Shown here in pieces: positions 10,501 through 19,543 of a DNA stretch of 64,000 nucleotides. This stretch comes from Candidatus Zixiibacteriota bacterium (GTDB taxonomy: Bacteria; Zixibacteria; MSB-5A5; GN15; JACZUZ01). The position numbers were made by a program, and so were the translations under genes. The first letter of the stretch is position 1; every line of letters starts with the position of its first letter. The stretch lies in contig JAJRPJ010000003.1 in assembly GCA_024280835.1 (NCBI GenBank), positions 50,136-114,135 of the forward strand. The letters run 5' to 3'. The notes beneath the pieces were generated by a model. It worked only from the letters and a program-made list of their open reading frames with translations. It was not told the DNA's origin and ran no database searches.

Positions 10501-13500
10501 CAATTTGTTTTACCCCTGCTCGCGAGGGTGTCTTTGAGCAGATTGTGGTGGCAACCGACGGTTGCGGAGCTACTAGTGTTGACACTATCTCGATTACAGT
10601 TCAGAATGGTGTACAGCCTGCGATTGCTTGCGCAGTTGAGCCAATTCCGGTGACGGTTTGCGGCGCTAATTCAGTTCATTATGCGCTGACATTTAGTCCG
10701 GTGGATGCTGTTTTGAATAGTTCCTTTGGAGTTCTGAATAACGGCGTTTTGAGTTTCGCAGTTGATACCAGTGGTCTTTATCAAATTACAGTGAGCGCTG
10801 GAACTTCTTGCGGAGATGATAGTTGTTTGTTGGTCTTTGCCGTTACAGTTGGCGAGAATGCGGCTTTGACTTGTCCTGCCGATACAGCGGTGTTTGCCTG
10901 TCAGGCTGGAGCTGAAATTATTATGCCAGTTGGTTTGATGGCTTCTGCCGCCGAGGTGACTGTTTCGCCGATTGGGCAGTATCAAAATGGATTTGTGAGC
11001 TTTATCGCTGATACTGCTGGAGTGTACTCTATCAGTGTTGTTGCGCAGACGGCTTGCGGTTTTGATAGTTGTCAGTTGCAGGCGACTGTGACTTTCAATA
11101 GTCCACCAGAGTTGGTGGGGCCTGGCGATACCACAGCATTCATCTGTGATAATGAAAAGCTATTCTTCCATTTTGCTGCCCTTGATCCAGACAACAATAT
11201 CGCGTCAATTACAACTAATATCGGTTATATCACCAATGACACTGTTTGTTTCACTGCTACCCGCGATGGTGACTATTTGATTGCTATGTCGGTTACTGAT
11301 TCTTGCGGTCTGACTGTCTATGATACGACTATTGTGACTGTTACTAAAAACAGCCCACCACAAGTTGATTTGGGAGCTGATCAGACTTTGACCCTTTGTT
11401 CGGCGGATTCGATTTGTTTCCCAGTTGTTATTGATGATATCGACAACAACATTGTAACAATTGATGTTGTCGGTGGTGTTTATGCCAATGGTCAGATTTG
11501 CGCTGATGTGAATGTTACTGGCGTACAGACGATAATCGCGACTGTAACTGACTCTTGCGGTGTTAGTGTTAGTGATACTGTTACAATTGATGTTACTCTC
11601 AATGCGCCGCCATTGGTTATGAGTAAGAAGCTTTGCGACACGGCTTTGTGCGTGCCTGTTGAGTTGTGTTTCGGTTATTCGGTTCGTGACGACAATTTGC
11701 TTTCGGTGACTGTCACTGGTGGAATTGATAATGGCAATGAAGTCTGCTTTACGCCTGATACATCGGGGACCTACTATGTAGTGATTAACGCGCTGGATTC
11801 ATGTGGGGCTTTGACGGCCGATACGACTGTGGTTAATGTCGATCTTAATAGTGCGCCTGTTGTGATTGGCGCGGCCGATACGACTATTACTGGTTGTGGT
11901 GGCGGGACGGTTTGTTTGCCGTTTAGTGTTTCGGATGTGGATAGCAACATAGTCAGTGTTGTCGCTGGCGGTGGAGCCAGTATTTTCTATGTCAATGATG
12001 AAGTCTGCTTTGACCCTGATAGCGCTGGAACATATTATATTACGTTGACCGCTACTGATAGCTGTGGGTTGGTTGGTGTCGATACGACGATAGTGACTGT
12101 TATAGAAAATGCGCCACCGACTGTGGCATTTGAAACTGATACTTTGAGTTTGCAGTGTGTCACTGGCGAGATTTGTGTGCCTGTGGCCTTTGGCGATGTT
12201 GACGGTAATTGGGCTGATATAAGTGTTGTCGGTGGTGTTCTTAATGCTCAAACTGGCGAAGTGTGTTTCACGCCACAAAGTGATGGCGCTGTGACATTGA
12301 TTGTGACCGCAACGGATTCATGTGGAGTAAGCGCTAGTGATTCGATTGTTGTGATTGTTAATATCGGCTCCGACTTCACGCCTAACTGTCCTGTTGATAC
12401 TTCAGTGTTCATTTGTCAGCCCGATACGCTTCGTTTTGGCGGAGCGAGTCTAGGTGGATTGAACATTCCAGTTGGCGCAGAGGTTAGTATTTCTCCTCAG
12501 TCGGTTTGGTATGACGCCGAGACTGATGAGATTTATTTCTATACAAATTGTTCAGTAGTTAAAGACATAGAGATTATTGTCACCAACGGCTGTTATGCTG
12601 ATACTTGTTCCTTTGTGGCGAATGTGACGATGAACTCCAATCCGCTGGTAATTGCCGCTCCCGATACTGCGGTACTGCTTTGCGGTCCACGCGATGTTTG
12701 TTTCTCGGTTGGAATTTCGGACGCTGATTACAATGTCTCTGGGATAAATGTCTTGCCTTTTGGTTCCTACAATCCAATTTCAGGAAAAGTTTGTGTGACG
12801 ATTGATACTACTGGATTGTATCTCTTTACAGTTACTGCCACAGATGATTGTGGCGCTCGTGACGTGGACTCGATTTATGTTAATGCGGTTGTCAATCAGG
12901 AGCCAATAGTTATTGCCCCAGCTGATACTTCTGTGTTCCTGTGTGCTCCCGCTGAGATATGTTTGGATGTGGATGCTCGTGACGATGATGGCAATCTATT
13001 CTCGGTTGGTGTTAACTTCGGAACATATAATGAGACCGATGGTACAGTTTGTTTCATGCCTTCGACTGGTAGTGATTCGTATACGATAATCACTACAGCG
13101 GTTGACTCATGTGGCTTGGTTGCTGCCGATACTGTGGTGGTTTCGGTGATTGTCAATAGTCCACCAGATTTTGTGGATCCAATTGATTCGATTGCGTTTA
13201 TCTGCGCCCCTGGTGAAGTGTGTTTCCCGATTGAGCTGATTGATGTAGACAATAATATCATGACAGTGACTACATCTGGCGGCGCTCGTTATGATGAGGT
13301 TGCTGGGACGGTTTGCTTCACCGCTGGAGTTAGTGGTATTACGCCGGTTGTAGTGACAGTGATTGATTCTTGTGGTTTGTTTGTGAGTCGGACGGTGGTT
13401 GTCGATGTGCGTATCAATAGCGCTCCATTTGTGACTGCTGGAGTGGATACTACTGTTAGTGGATGCGATCTTTCGGAAATCTGTATTCCTGTCGGGGTCT

Positions 13501-16500
13501 CTGATGCGGACTATAACTTGTTGGATGTGAAAGTTCTGCCTTTTGGCTCCTATGATCCAATTAGAGGGACGATTTGCCTGACGCCGACAGATACTGGTTC
13601 AATTGCGGTAATAATTATTGCTACTGACAGTTGTGGCGCATTTGGAGTCGATACGACTTGGATTACTCCAGAGATTGTGCCACAGGCGACGATTACTTGC
13701 CCGCCTGATACGATCAATGTGATGCTTTGCGGTCCAGATACAGTTTGCCAAATAATAGATGTCTCGCCGTTTAATTCGCTGATAGATGTTTCACTAGGAA
13801 CTTATGCCAACGGTCAATTATGTTTCTTTGCTGATACATCTGGTATTTATGATGTGGCTCTCTCGGCTGGCAGTGGCTGCGGAACTGATAGCTGTAATGT
13901 TGTCTTTAAGGTGACTATTGGCGCGGAGCCATTGTTTACTTGTCCGCCGCCTTCTAACGAGTTCCTTTGCGGGCCAGGGCTTGTGCGTCGACCTGTAGGT
14001 GTGATAACTGGCGGCGCTGTTGTGAGTGTTAGCCCGATTGGAAGTTATGACGCTGGTATGGTGTCATTCACCGCCGATACAGCGGGTCTCTATACGATAA
14101 CTTCGATTGCATCATCGCCTTGCGGTGTTGATACTTGTGTTTTTGAAGTCAATGTGACTTTCAATACCGCGCCTACTTTAGACCCAATTGCTGATACGTC
14201 AGTGTTCTTGTGTGATTTGGGTAATACTGAGTTCTGTTGGCCAGTTAACGCCAGCGACATTGATGGTGCGATTGTCTCCTACAAAACACCTTCCCCAGCG
14301 CGTTTTGATTCGACGACTTCATCGATTTGCTTTACGCCAGATACAATTGGTGTTTATCAGCTCTGGGTTGAGGTATTTGATTCATGTGGCGCCAGCGTGA
14401 TTGAAAGTTTCGCGGTTACTGTAACGGCCGATAGCGCTCCGTTGATTGTCTGCTCTGACACTATAAACGTTGAGTTCTGCGCTCCGCTTACCAGATGTTT
14501 TCCAATTGAGTTCAGTCCAGTCAGCGCGACTCTCAGCGCCATAGGTGGAACAGTAACGAATTCAAATGGTCTTGATTCGGTTTGTGTGGCTCTGGACACT
14601 TCTGGCGTTTATTCGGTCCAGATAATTGCCGAGAATGATTGTGGCGCCGATACTTGCGAACTGGTGGTTCGTGCAACATTGCTACCGGCTCCGACTGTTA
14701 CTTGTCCGACTGATCAAGTTCTGTATTCCTGCGCTCCTGATACTGTTTGTTTGCCATTTACTATGTCGCCGTCTGATGCGTTCCCTTCGGTGACTGCTCC
14801 TGCGTATATTGATTTTGCCAATTCGACGGTTTGTATTCCGATTACTGGTGATACGACGATGACCTTGACCCTGACAGCTGGTGTTAGTTGTGGTGAGGCG
14901 TCATGCACATTTACAGTGACAACAGACTTAGATGACGCTCCTCAAGTGTCTATGGGAGAAGATTTAGATGTCTTCCAATGTGTCTTTGATACGATTTGCA
15001 TTCCAGTACAGTTAAGTGATGATGAAGATAATATTATTTCGGTGGTAGCCAGTCAGGGTGTCTATGACTCGGCTCGCGGTGTGGTTTGTTTTGTCCCGCC
15101 GACAATTGGTCAGTTTAGAATTGTTATGACCGCTACTGATTCTTGCGGTTTGGTTGGCGCTGATACTGTGGCTGTCAATGTTACAAGTGGAATCTTGGCT
15201 GGAATTGTTTGCCCTGAGGGAATTCAACAGGCCTCACTATGTACACCTGATACAGTTTGTCTATTGATTCCGGTTACGGCTGGAATTGATTCGCTGTCAC
15301 TGAGTTTCGGGTCATACAATACCGCTACCAAAGAGCTGTGCTTCTTTGCTGATACGAGCGGTGTATATGTGATTGATATGGAGGCTTTTGCGCCGTGTGG
15401 CAACGCTACCTGCCAGATTACAGTGGATGTGAAAATTACCCCGACTCCTGAATTGTCCTGCCCAGGCCGAATTGATACTTTGGTTTGTGTTGGTCAGGTG
15501 GATTCGTTTAGTGTTAGTGTTGGAACTATGGCCAGCGGCGGCACGATTGAGGTTCGTCCGTTTGGAACATACAGTAACGGACAAGTGACATTTCCTGTGG
15601 ATACCGCTGGTTTGTATGTCTTTGACGTCTTGGCTAGCACATCTTGCGGTAGTGACTCTTGCAGATTTGAAGTTAACATACAGAATAACACTGTGCCAGA
15701 GTTGGTGGTGCCAACTGGAGTGATGATTGCGCGTTGTCCTGATGATACGACGACAATCTGTATTTCAGGAATAAGCGCTACCGATGCTGAAGGTGATCCA
15801 TTTACGATTACCAAAATCTGTGGCCCTGGTGAACTTAGTCTGCAACCTGATAATACTGGCGAGCTTTGTTTCAAGCCGACTAGTGTTGATAGTGTCTATG
15901 AGTTTTGTATTCAGGTTAGCGATGGTTGTCATACACGTACCGAGTCGTTCTTTGTGACATTGTTCCCGACTAGTGATTGCGGAGTTTGTTTGACAGTTTC
16001 GATTATTGGACCTGAGTGTACACCAGTTAATCAGGAGGTTGTGGTCAATATTGTAGCTGAGACTAGTGAGCGTATCGGTGGATATGACATGTTAATTTCC
16101 TACGACCAAAGCGCTTTGGCGTTCTTGTTCGCTGATATTGGTTCTGGTGTCTCTGATTGGGAATACTTCACGTTTAGGCAGGGGCCGTTCGGCTCTTGTG
16201 GTGGCGCCTGCCCGAGTGGGTTGCTACGGTTGGTGGCGATTGCTGATATCAATGATGGTGGTAATCATCCGCCTGATTCGGCTTTTGAACCGCAGGGTGT
16301 TTTGGTGACGCTGAAGTTCCGGATTGCTAATGACCAGTCCTTGGGTAATCAGTTTGTGCCAGTGAGTTTCTATTGGTTGGATTGCGGTGATAATGCGTTC
16401 TCTGATCCAGGTGGTGACAATCTGTTTATTGACTCGCGGATATTTAATCCTGAGAATAAGCTTATTTGGGATGAATTTGATGATGCATTATTCCCTGAGA

Positions 16501-17501
16501 GCTCTCGTCCGACTGGACTCGGAGCGGCTGACGCTTCCTGTCCGATAGGCGGCAAAGCACAGCCATCACGTTGTGTGGACTTCGTCAACGGTGGTGTTTG
16601 TATTATTGATCCTGATGTGATTGATGACCGAGGTGATATTAACCTTAACGGTCTGGCATACGAAGTGGCCGATGCGGTTGTTTATACGAACTATTTCGTG
16701 GCGGGTACTGAGGCGTTCATCTTCAGTGTTGCAGGTCAGACGGCCGCTTCGGATATTAACGCAGATGGCGCGACATTGACCGTTGCCGATCTTGTGCATC
16801 TTGTGCGCGTCTTGATTGGTGATGCGGCGCCGATTCCACGTTTGGCTTACCATAACAATGAGCCGACTGTCTCGTTGGTTCGCGAGAAAAGTGGATATAC
16901 CATAACCTCTGACGCTGATATTGCGTTTGGAGCGGCGGTCTTAACTTTCAATTATGAGGGCGCGGCGCCAGAGAGCATCACGCTTGGCGAAGACGCTAAC
17001 AATATGGATTTGATGTATCGAATTGAAGAGGGTGTGATTCGGGTGTTGGTGCATGAGAGTCCGAGTGAAGCTTCTGGTGAGACAATTGCCAGCGGTAAGT
17101 CTTCATTGCTGACGGTTAATTTGCCAGCTGGATATGAGGGAGACTTGCAATTGGTTAGCGCAGAGTTCTCTGATGTGCAGGGATGGCAGGTTGTTCATGG
17201 ACGGATTGTCGAGAAGGTTATTCCGACTACATTTGCTCTATCTCAGAATTATCCCAATCCGTTCAACCCAACTACAATAATTGAGTTGGCGTTACCAGTG
17301 CGGTCTATTTGGAGTGTGACTGTTTACAATATGTTGGGACAGACGGTTCGCAAGTTGACTGGCGAAGACGACCCAGGTGTTATTCTTGTCGAGTGGGATG
17401 GTAAGAGCGAGGGCGGTGGTTCAGTAGCTTCGGGAGTTTATCTGTACTCAGTCAAAGCTGGCGGATTTGCGGCGACGAAGAAGATGTTGCTCTTGAAATA
17501 G
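7551..17501 (+). CDS. giant cysteine-patterned repeat surface protein with cohesin-like, dockerin and C-terminal sorting domains
   Basis: The frame is open from 7473, but the ATG at 7551 has an AGGGAG site 8 nt upstream and gives 3,316 residues. A hydrophobic signal segment follows a long basic N-region and ends near VFAQ. After an N-terminal beta domain come about 29 tandem domains of 80-95 residues (about 8510-15990). Each has Cys near the start (TSVFxC), the second strand (VCLPV), the fifth strand (VCFxPDTxGxY) and near the end (TDSCG or CGxDSC); many also carry a D-x-D-x-N loop. Next are a cohesin-like domain (about 15990-16500), a dockerin with two calcium loops (DINLNG at 16635, DINADG at 16752), a second cohesin-like beta stretch (about 16860-17210) and a YPNPFNP sorting domain (17231-17498). 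It is probably a secreted stalk or adhesin stabilised by disulfides. No ligand can be named. Confidence 0.9.
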   Translation: MSSTIDHTSMDNDYMKSVIPKKIDIVSYCRRGSSSALGRFVLVLLFSMMSLLASSGSVFAQRTGATSTQVTDTTAGTVIAVIAGLATDRLDYTPGSTVTITGANFQPGESVTVQVLRDGVDPTAGVGHSPWTVLVGVDGSFQTTWALPYDNALGELLIVNANGDVSGLSAQTSFSNGNTYLEFTSPAFDTTICSTIVGDSIDVCANLTERCVGGGSFGLGGREVVFSISYGSCGTGQDLSGSNITVTTDANGNACARLALPPDTGNYTINASFLGVQPANTCLGRAAISCVDYAPDDSCVTLGASSHCLPLTIGDCSTPLPVICPADTALTICEPQEICLTSFSATSGAGYTNTVNYGTFSGDSVCFFADTSGSYRIELVCLGPDGKADTCVSNVDIQINTDPQIIVNDRTYNVCLGGATLEHQVTAFDGDFDPIVWSLTSGGGSIDQNGLITFAADTSGVYCFLVKASDECGFDEREICLTVSLNDPPQIFGYTDTLSVCGFDTLCFTVSGSDPNYGDRVEITQIGGLGSFSMTTDTSGVTCFVPGQLSVVTTFEFVYQITDSCIRSNTQLFAGEIPTDTILIVVLPANSPTISLPATYAISGCGPQNICVPLTVADIDSDLASITTNLGVIDPQTGELCFVVDSAGVFTAIVTAVDSCGLSAVDSVIVTVSAPEPIQVNCPIDTSVFVCDTGDVRVPFGIFGPDVSVTILPNSAYYDSATGEIGFFTNCSVNKKLTAIVSNGCQVDTCVFNVNVTMNSEPLVIAAPALDTFLCEPATICLPVGVSDLDYHATTVTVSNGGVYDEIQGTVCLDVDTTGVYQAVVTVTDICGASSSDTIVINATINSVPEVVGGSDLAMELCAPQVVCVSFVSSDRDSVAPIVSANIGNYDALNRQICFVPDTAGVYTIIGSVVDECGSTATDTVLVTISFNQAPQIALGADTTIFQCSLAEICLPVNVFDVAGNTNLVSVVPSIGFYNPNTQTICFTPAREGVFEQIVVATDGCGATSVDTISITVQNGVQPAIACAVEPIPVTVCGANSVHYALTFSPVDAVLNSSFGVLNNGVLSFAVDTSGLYQITVSAGTSCGDDSCLLVFAVTVGENAALTCPADTAVFACQAGAEIIMPVGLMASAAEVTVSPIGQYQNGFVSFIADTAGVYSISVVAQTACGFDSCQLQATVTFNSPPELVGPGDTTAFICDNEKLFFHFAALDPDNNIASITTNIGYITNDTVCFTATRDGDYLIAMSVTDSCGLTVYDTTIVTVTKNSPPQVDLGADQTLTLCSADSICFPVVIDDIDNNIVTIDVVGGVYANGQICADVNVTGVQTIIATVTDSCGVSVSDTVTIDVTLNAPPLVMSKKLCDTALCVPVELCFGYSVRDDNLLSVTVTGGIDNGNEVCFTPDTSGTYYVVINALDSCGALTADTTVVNVDLNSAPVVIGAADTTITGCGGGTVCLPFSVSDVDSNIVSVVAGGGASIFYVNDEVCFDPDSAGTYYITLTATDSCGLVGVDTTIVTVIENAPPTVAFETDTLSLQCVTGEICVPVAFGDVDGNWADISVVGGVLNAQTGEVCFTPQSDGAVTLIVTATDSCGVSASDSIVVIVNIGSDFTPNCPVDTSVFICQPDTLRFGGASLGGLNIPVGAEVSISPQSVWYDAETDEIYFYTNCSVVKDIEIIVTNGCYADTCSFVANVTMNSNPLVIAAPDTAVLLCGPRDVCFSVGISDADYNVSGINVLPFGSYNPISGKVCVTIDTTGLYLFTVTATDDCGARDVDSIYVNAVVNQEPIVIAPADTSVFLCAPAEICLDVDARDDDGNLFSVGVNFGTYNETDGTVCFMPSTGSDSYTIITTAVDSCGLVAADTVVVSVIVNSPPDFVDPIDSIAFICAPGEVCFPIELIDVDNNIMTVTTSGGARYDEVAGTVCFTAGVSGITPVVVTVIDSCGLFVSRTVVVDVRINSAPFVTAGVDTTVSGCDLSEICIPVGVSDADYNLLDVKVLPFGSYDPIRGTICLTPTDTGSIAVIIIATDSCGAFGVDTTWITPEIVPQATITCPPDTINVMLCGPDTVCQIIDVSPFNSLIDVSLGTYANGQLCFFADTSGIYDVALSAGSGCGTDSCNVVFKVTIGAEPLFTCPPPSNEFLCGPGLVRRPVGVITGGAVVSVSPIGSYDAGMVSFTADTAGLYTITSIASSPCGVDTCVFEVNVTFNTAPTLDPIADTSVFLCDLGNTEFCWPVNASDIDGAIVSYKTPSPARFDSTTSSICFTPDTIGVYQLWVEVFDSCGASVIESFAVTVTADSAPLIVCSDTINVEFCAPLTRCFPIEFSPVSATLSAIGGTVTNSNGLDSVCVALDTSGVYSVQIIAENDCGADTCELVVRATLLPAPTVTCPTDQVLYSCAPDTVCLPFTMSPSDAFPSVTAPAYIDFANSTVCIPITGDTTMTLTLTAGVSCGEASCTFTVTTDLDDAPQVSMGEDLDVFQCVFDTICIPVQLSDDEDNIISVVASQGVYDSARGVVCFVPPTIGQFRIVMTATDSCGLVGADTVAVNVTSGILAGIVCPEGIQQASLCTPDTVCLLIPVTAGIDSLSLSFGSYNTATKELCFFADTSGVYVIDMEAFAPCGNATCQITVDVKITPTPELSCPGRIDTLVCVGQVDSFSVSVGTMASGGTIEVRPFGTYSNGQVTFPVDTAGLYVFDVLASTSCGSDSCRFEVNIQNNTVPELVVPTGVMIARCPDDTTTICISGISATDAEGDPFTITKICGPGELSLQPDNTGELCFKPTSVDSVYEFCIQVSDGCHTRTESFFVTLFPTSDCGVCLTVSIIGPECTPVNQEVVVNIVAETSERIGGYDMLISYDQSALAFLFADIGSGVSDWEYFTFRQGPFGSCGGACPSGLLRLVAIADINDGGNHPPDSAFEPQGVLVTLKFRIANDQSLGNQFVPVSFYWLDCGDNAFSDPGGDNLFIDSRIFNPENKLIWDEFDDALFPESSRPTGLGAADASCPIGGKAQPSRCVDFVNGGVCIIDPDVIDDRGDINLNGLAYEVADAVVYTNYFVAGTEAFIFSVAGQTAASDINADGATLTVADLVHLVRVLIGDAAPIPRLAYHNNEPTVSLVREKSGYTITSDADIAFGAAVLTFNYEGAAPESITLGEDANNMDLMYRIEEGVIRVLVHESPSEASGETIASGKSSLLTVNLPAGYEGDLQLVSAEFSDVQGWQVVHGRIVEKVIPTTFALSQNYPNPFNPTTIIELALPVRSIWSVTVYNMLGQTVRKLTGEDDPGVILVEWDGKSEGGGSVASGVYLYSVKAGGFAATKKMLLLK

Positions 17502-17543
17502 ATTCGAAGAAGACATAAAAAAGACAAATAGATTGGTATTACT

Positions 17544-17580
17544 AATAGACGCGAGCCATGTTGGCCGCGTCTATTGTTTT
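17544..17580 (+). terminator. intrinsic terminator between convergent genes
   Basis: A 10-bp perfect stem AATAGACGCG / CGCGTCTATT (17544-17553 with 17566-17575) continues into GCC/GGC with an ATGTT loop and is followed by GTTTT. It closes the giant surface-protein gene and may also serve rlmH from the other side. Confidence 0.85.
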
Positions 17581-17622
17581 GTGTGACAACGTTTGTGGGG
17601 TATAGTTTTGAGCGTCAAAGGG

Positions 17623-18093
17623 TTACTTATGATATGGAGTGTTGGCGAGGATTGAGAAGCTACGAAAGAGTTGTTCTAGTAGTGTGACTCTGGCGATTTG
17701 GTGGGAGAGGGTTAGTGAAGACAATGAGAGGATTAGATCACTTGATTCACGATGGTTGGTGTCGAGTCCGTAGGCGCCGCCGATGACGATGTCGATAGCG
17801 CTGTGGCCTGCGTTCATGGTGGTTGAGAGTTTCTTAGCTAGCGCTTCGGAAGAGAAAGACTTTCCACGTTGGTCGAGACAAATACGATAAGCGCCTGAGA
17901 GGCGTTTGGTAATTCGGGTTGCTTCTTCGGATTTTAACGAGTCGATTGAGCCATCGCCTGAAGTAGCTTTTTCGGGTAGTTCGACAATTTCCAGTTTGCA
18001 ATATTTTTGCAGGAGTTTTTGGTAATGACTTTGGGCGGCTTTGGCCCAGTCGCCTTTGGTTTTGCCTATGGCAATTATGCGGATGGTTAGCAT
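17623..18093 (-). CDS. rlmH: 23S rRNA (pseudouridine-1915-N3)-methyltransferase RlmH
   Basis: This 156-residue SPOUT methyltransferase methylates pseudouridine 1915 in helix 69 of 23S rRNA. The frame is open further upstream, but the ATG at 18093 gives the family length and starts at the typical MLTIRIIAIGK. The C-terminal knot that binds S-adenosylmethionine is clear: IGGAYGLD, then LSLSSLTLSHQIARVTLLEQ and the terminal PYHK. It lies 25 bp after yjbQ as the last gene of the smc-ftsY-yjbQ-rlmH run. All expected motifs are present. Confidence 0.95.
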   Translation of the reverse strand: MLTIRIIAIGKTKGDWAKAAQSHYQKLLQKYCKLEIVELPEKATSGDGSIDSLKSEEATRITKRLSGAYRICLDQRGKSFSSEALAKKLSTTMNAGHSAIDIVIGGAYGLDTNHRESSDLILSLSSLTLSHQIARVTLLEQLFRSFSILANTPYHK

Positions 18094-18118
18094 TGTATTT
18101 GTTTGTCGGCTCTTAGGT

Positions 18119-18535
18119 CTAGCCAGCGGATAGAAAAGAAACCCAGACTTCTCTTTGGCGAGGGCCGTCGAATTCACAGAAAAGCAGTCCTTGCCAATGG
18201 CCGAGTTTGATTTGCCCATTTTCGACTGGGACCAATTTGGAAGTTCCGATGAGTGAGGCTTTCAAGTGCGAATCGGAATTGCCTTCGGCGTGGTGGTAGT
18301 TGTCGTCTTTGGGTATGTCTTGTTGCAGTTTGTGGAGCATGTCACGTTTGACATCGGGGTCGTAGTTTTCGTTGACGGTGATGGCGGCGGTTGTGTGCGG
18401 GCAATAGATTAAGCATGCGCCATTGGAGTTTTGATTATTGGACTCAGCTAGGATTGAATCAAGCGCTTTTTGAGCATCACTCAGGATGTCGAGCATTTGG
18501 TTGCGAGTCGATGTTTGTAGTGAAAAGCGTTTCAT
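18119..18535 (-). CDS. YjbQ / UPF0047 family protein
   Basis: This 138-residue protein has the complete UPF0047 (YjbQ) signature set: CPHTTAAITVNENYDPDV, HAEGNSDSHLKASLIG, and GHWQGLLFCEFDGPR with the closing REVWVSF. The conserved His, Asp and Glu residues form a metal-binding pocket in family structures. E. coli YjbQ has weak thiamine-phosphate synthase activity, and the physiological role is unsettled. It lies between ftsY and rlmH on the same strand with short gaps, so it is probably co-transcribed. Confidence 0.92.
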   Translation of the reverse strand: MKRFSLQTSTRNQMLDILSDAQKALDSILAESNNQNSNGACLIYCPHTTAAITVNENYDPDVKRDMLHKLQQDIPKDDNYHHAEGNSDSHLKASLIGTSKLVPVENGQIKLGHWQGLLFCEFDGPRQREVWVSFLSAG

Positions 18536-18597
18536 AGGCTGACCTAAGTGGTAAGCGCTGCGTCTAGCGCTTGCGTGAATTTGTTACGGACTGAAAA

Positions 18598-19512
18598 CTA
18601 CTCAAGCAATGCGGCGGCGTAGGTAGCGGGGTCAAACTCTTGGATGTCGTCGATACCTTCACCAACTCCGACAAAGCGAACTGGCGCCGAGAGTTCTTGC
18701 GCGATGGCGATAATTACTCCGCCTTTGGCCGCGCTGTCGAGCTTGGTGACAATCAGGCCGTCACAGCCGACTGTATCGGTGAAGACTCTGACTTGTGATA
18801 AGGCGTTTTGACCAGTTGTGCCGTCGATGACCAGCAGGCTCAAGACAGTAGCGCTGGGGTTGGCTTTCTCGACAACGCGGCGGATTTTACCGAGCTCTTG
18901 CATGAGATGCGTTTTAGTGTGCAAGCGGCCTGCAGTGTCGATGAGTAATAAGTCGGTTCCTTTTGAAGTGGCTGAGACCACAGCATCATAGGCCACCGAG
19001 GCGGGGTCAGCGCGGTCACCAGCTTTGAGAAAATCGACGCCTGATCTTTGTGCCCAAGTCTCCAATTGCTCCACAGCGGCGGCGCGGAAGGTGTCACAGG
19101 CTGCTATCATGACGTTGTGGCCTTGAGTAGAATAGAGGTGCGCTAGTTTGCCGATAGTAGTGGTCTTACCAGCTCCGTTGACGCCGACAATTAGGAGAAT
19201 TAGCGGACGGGAAGAGGAGTCCCAGATTGAGTTGGATTGTTTGGCGGTCAGGATGTCACGCAGCTCGTCTCTGAGGAGAGTCATGACCTGATCGCCGTCA
19301 GTTAGATTCTCGCGCTGAGCTTTTGTGCGTACGGCATCGATTGTGCGCATGGTGGCGTCGACACCGATGTCTGCGCCGAGTAATGTTTCCTCGATTTCCT
19401 CTAGGAGCTCCTCGTCAAGTTTTCTAGCGCCTACTAGAGGAGCTAGTTTACCAAAAATTGAGTTTTTGGTCTGGACTAGACTGTCTTTGAGCTTTTTAAG
19501 TCGAGAAAACAC
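18598..19512 (-). CDS. ftsY: signal recognition particle receptor FtsY
   Basis: This 304-residue SRP GTPase docks ribosome-SRP complexes at the membrane. The N domain is short and lacks the long acidic A domain of E. coli FtsY. The G domain has GVNGAGKTTTIGKL (G1), DTFRAAAVEQL, DTAGRLHT (G3), TKLDSAAKGG (G4) and a final GVGEGIDDIQEFD. It starts with GTG at 19512, with no strong ribosome site; the gap after smc is 31 bp, so translation may depend on coupling. FtsY is distinguished from Ffh by the absence of the methionine-rich M domain. The smc-ftsY adjacency is common in bacteria. Confidence 0.96.
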   Translation of the reverse strand: MFSRLKKLKDSLVQTKNSIFGKLAPLVGARKLDEELLEEIEETLLGADIGVDATMRTIDAVRTKAQRENLTDGDQVMTLLRDELRDILTAKQSNSIWDSSSRPLILLIVGVNGAGKTTTIGKLAHLYSTQGHNVMIAACDTFRAAAVEQLETWAQRSGVDFLKAGDRADPASVAYDAVVSATSKGTDLLLIDTAGRLHTKTHLMQELGKIRRVVEKANPSATVLSLLVIDGTTGQNALSQVRVFTDTVGCDGLIVTKLDSAAKGGVIIAIAQELSAPVRFVGVGEGIDDIQEFDPATYAAALLE

Positions 19513-19543
19513 AGGTTGGGGCTAATAGTTATTGTGATTATTG

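Noticed and set aside
8510..15990. Regular repeats resembling a CRISPR-like periodic array
   Set aside because: Periodicity is about 250-280 bp, in frame, and reflects protein domains, not short direct repeats with spacers.
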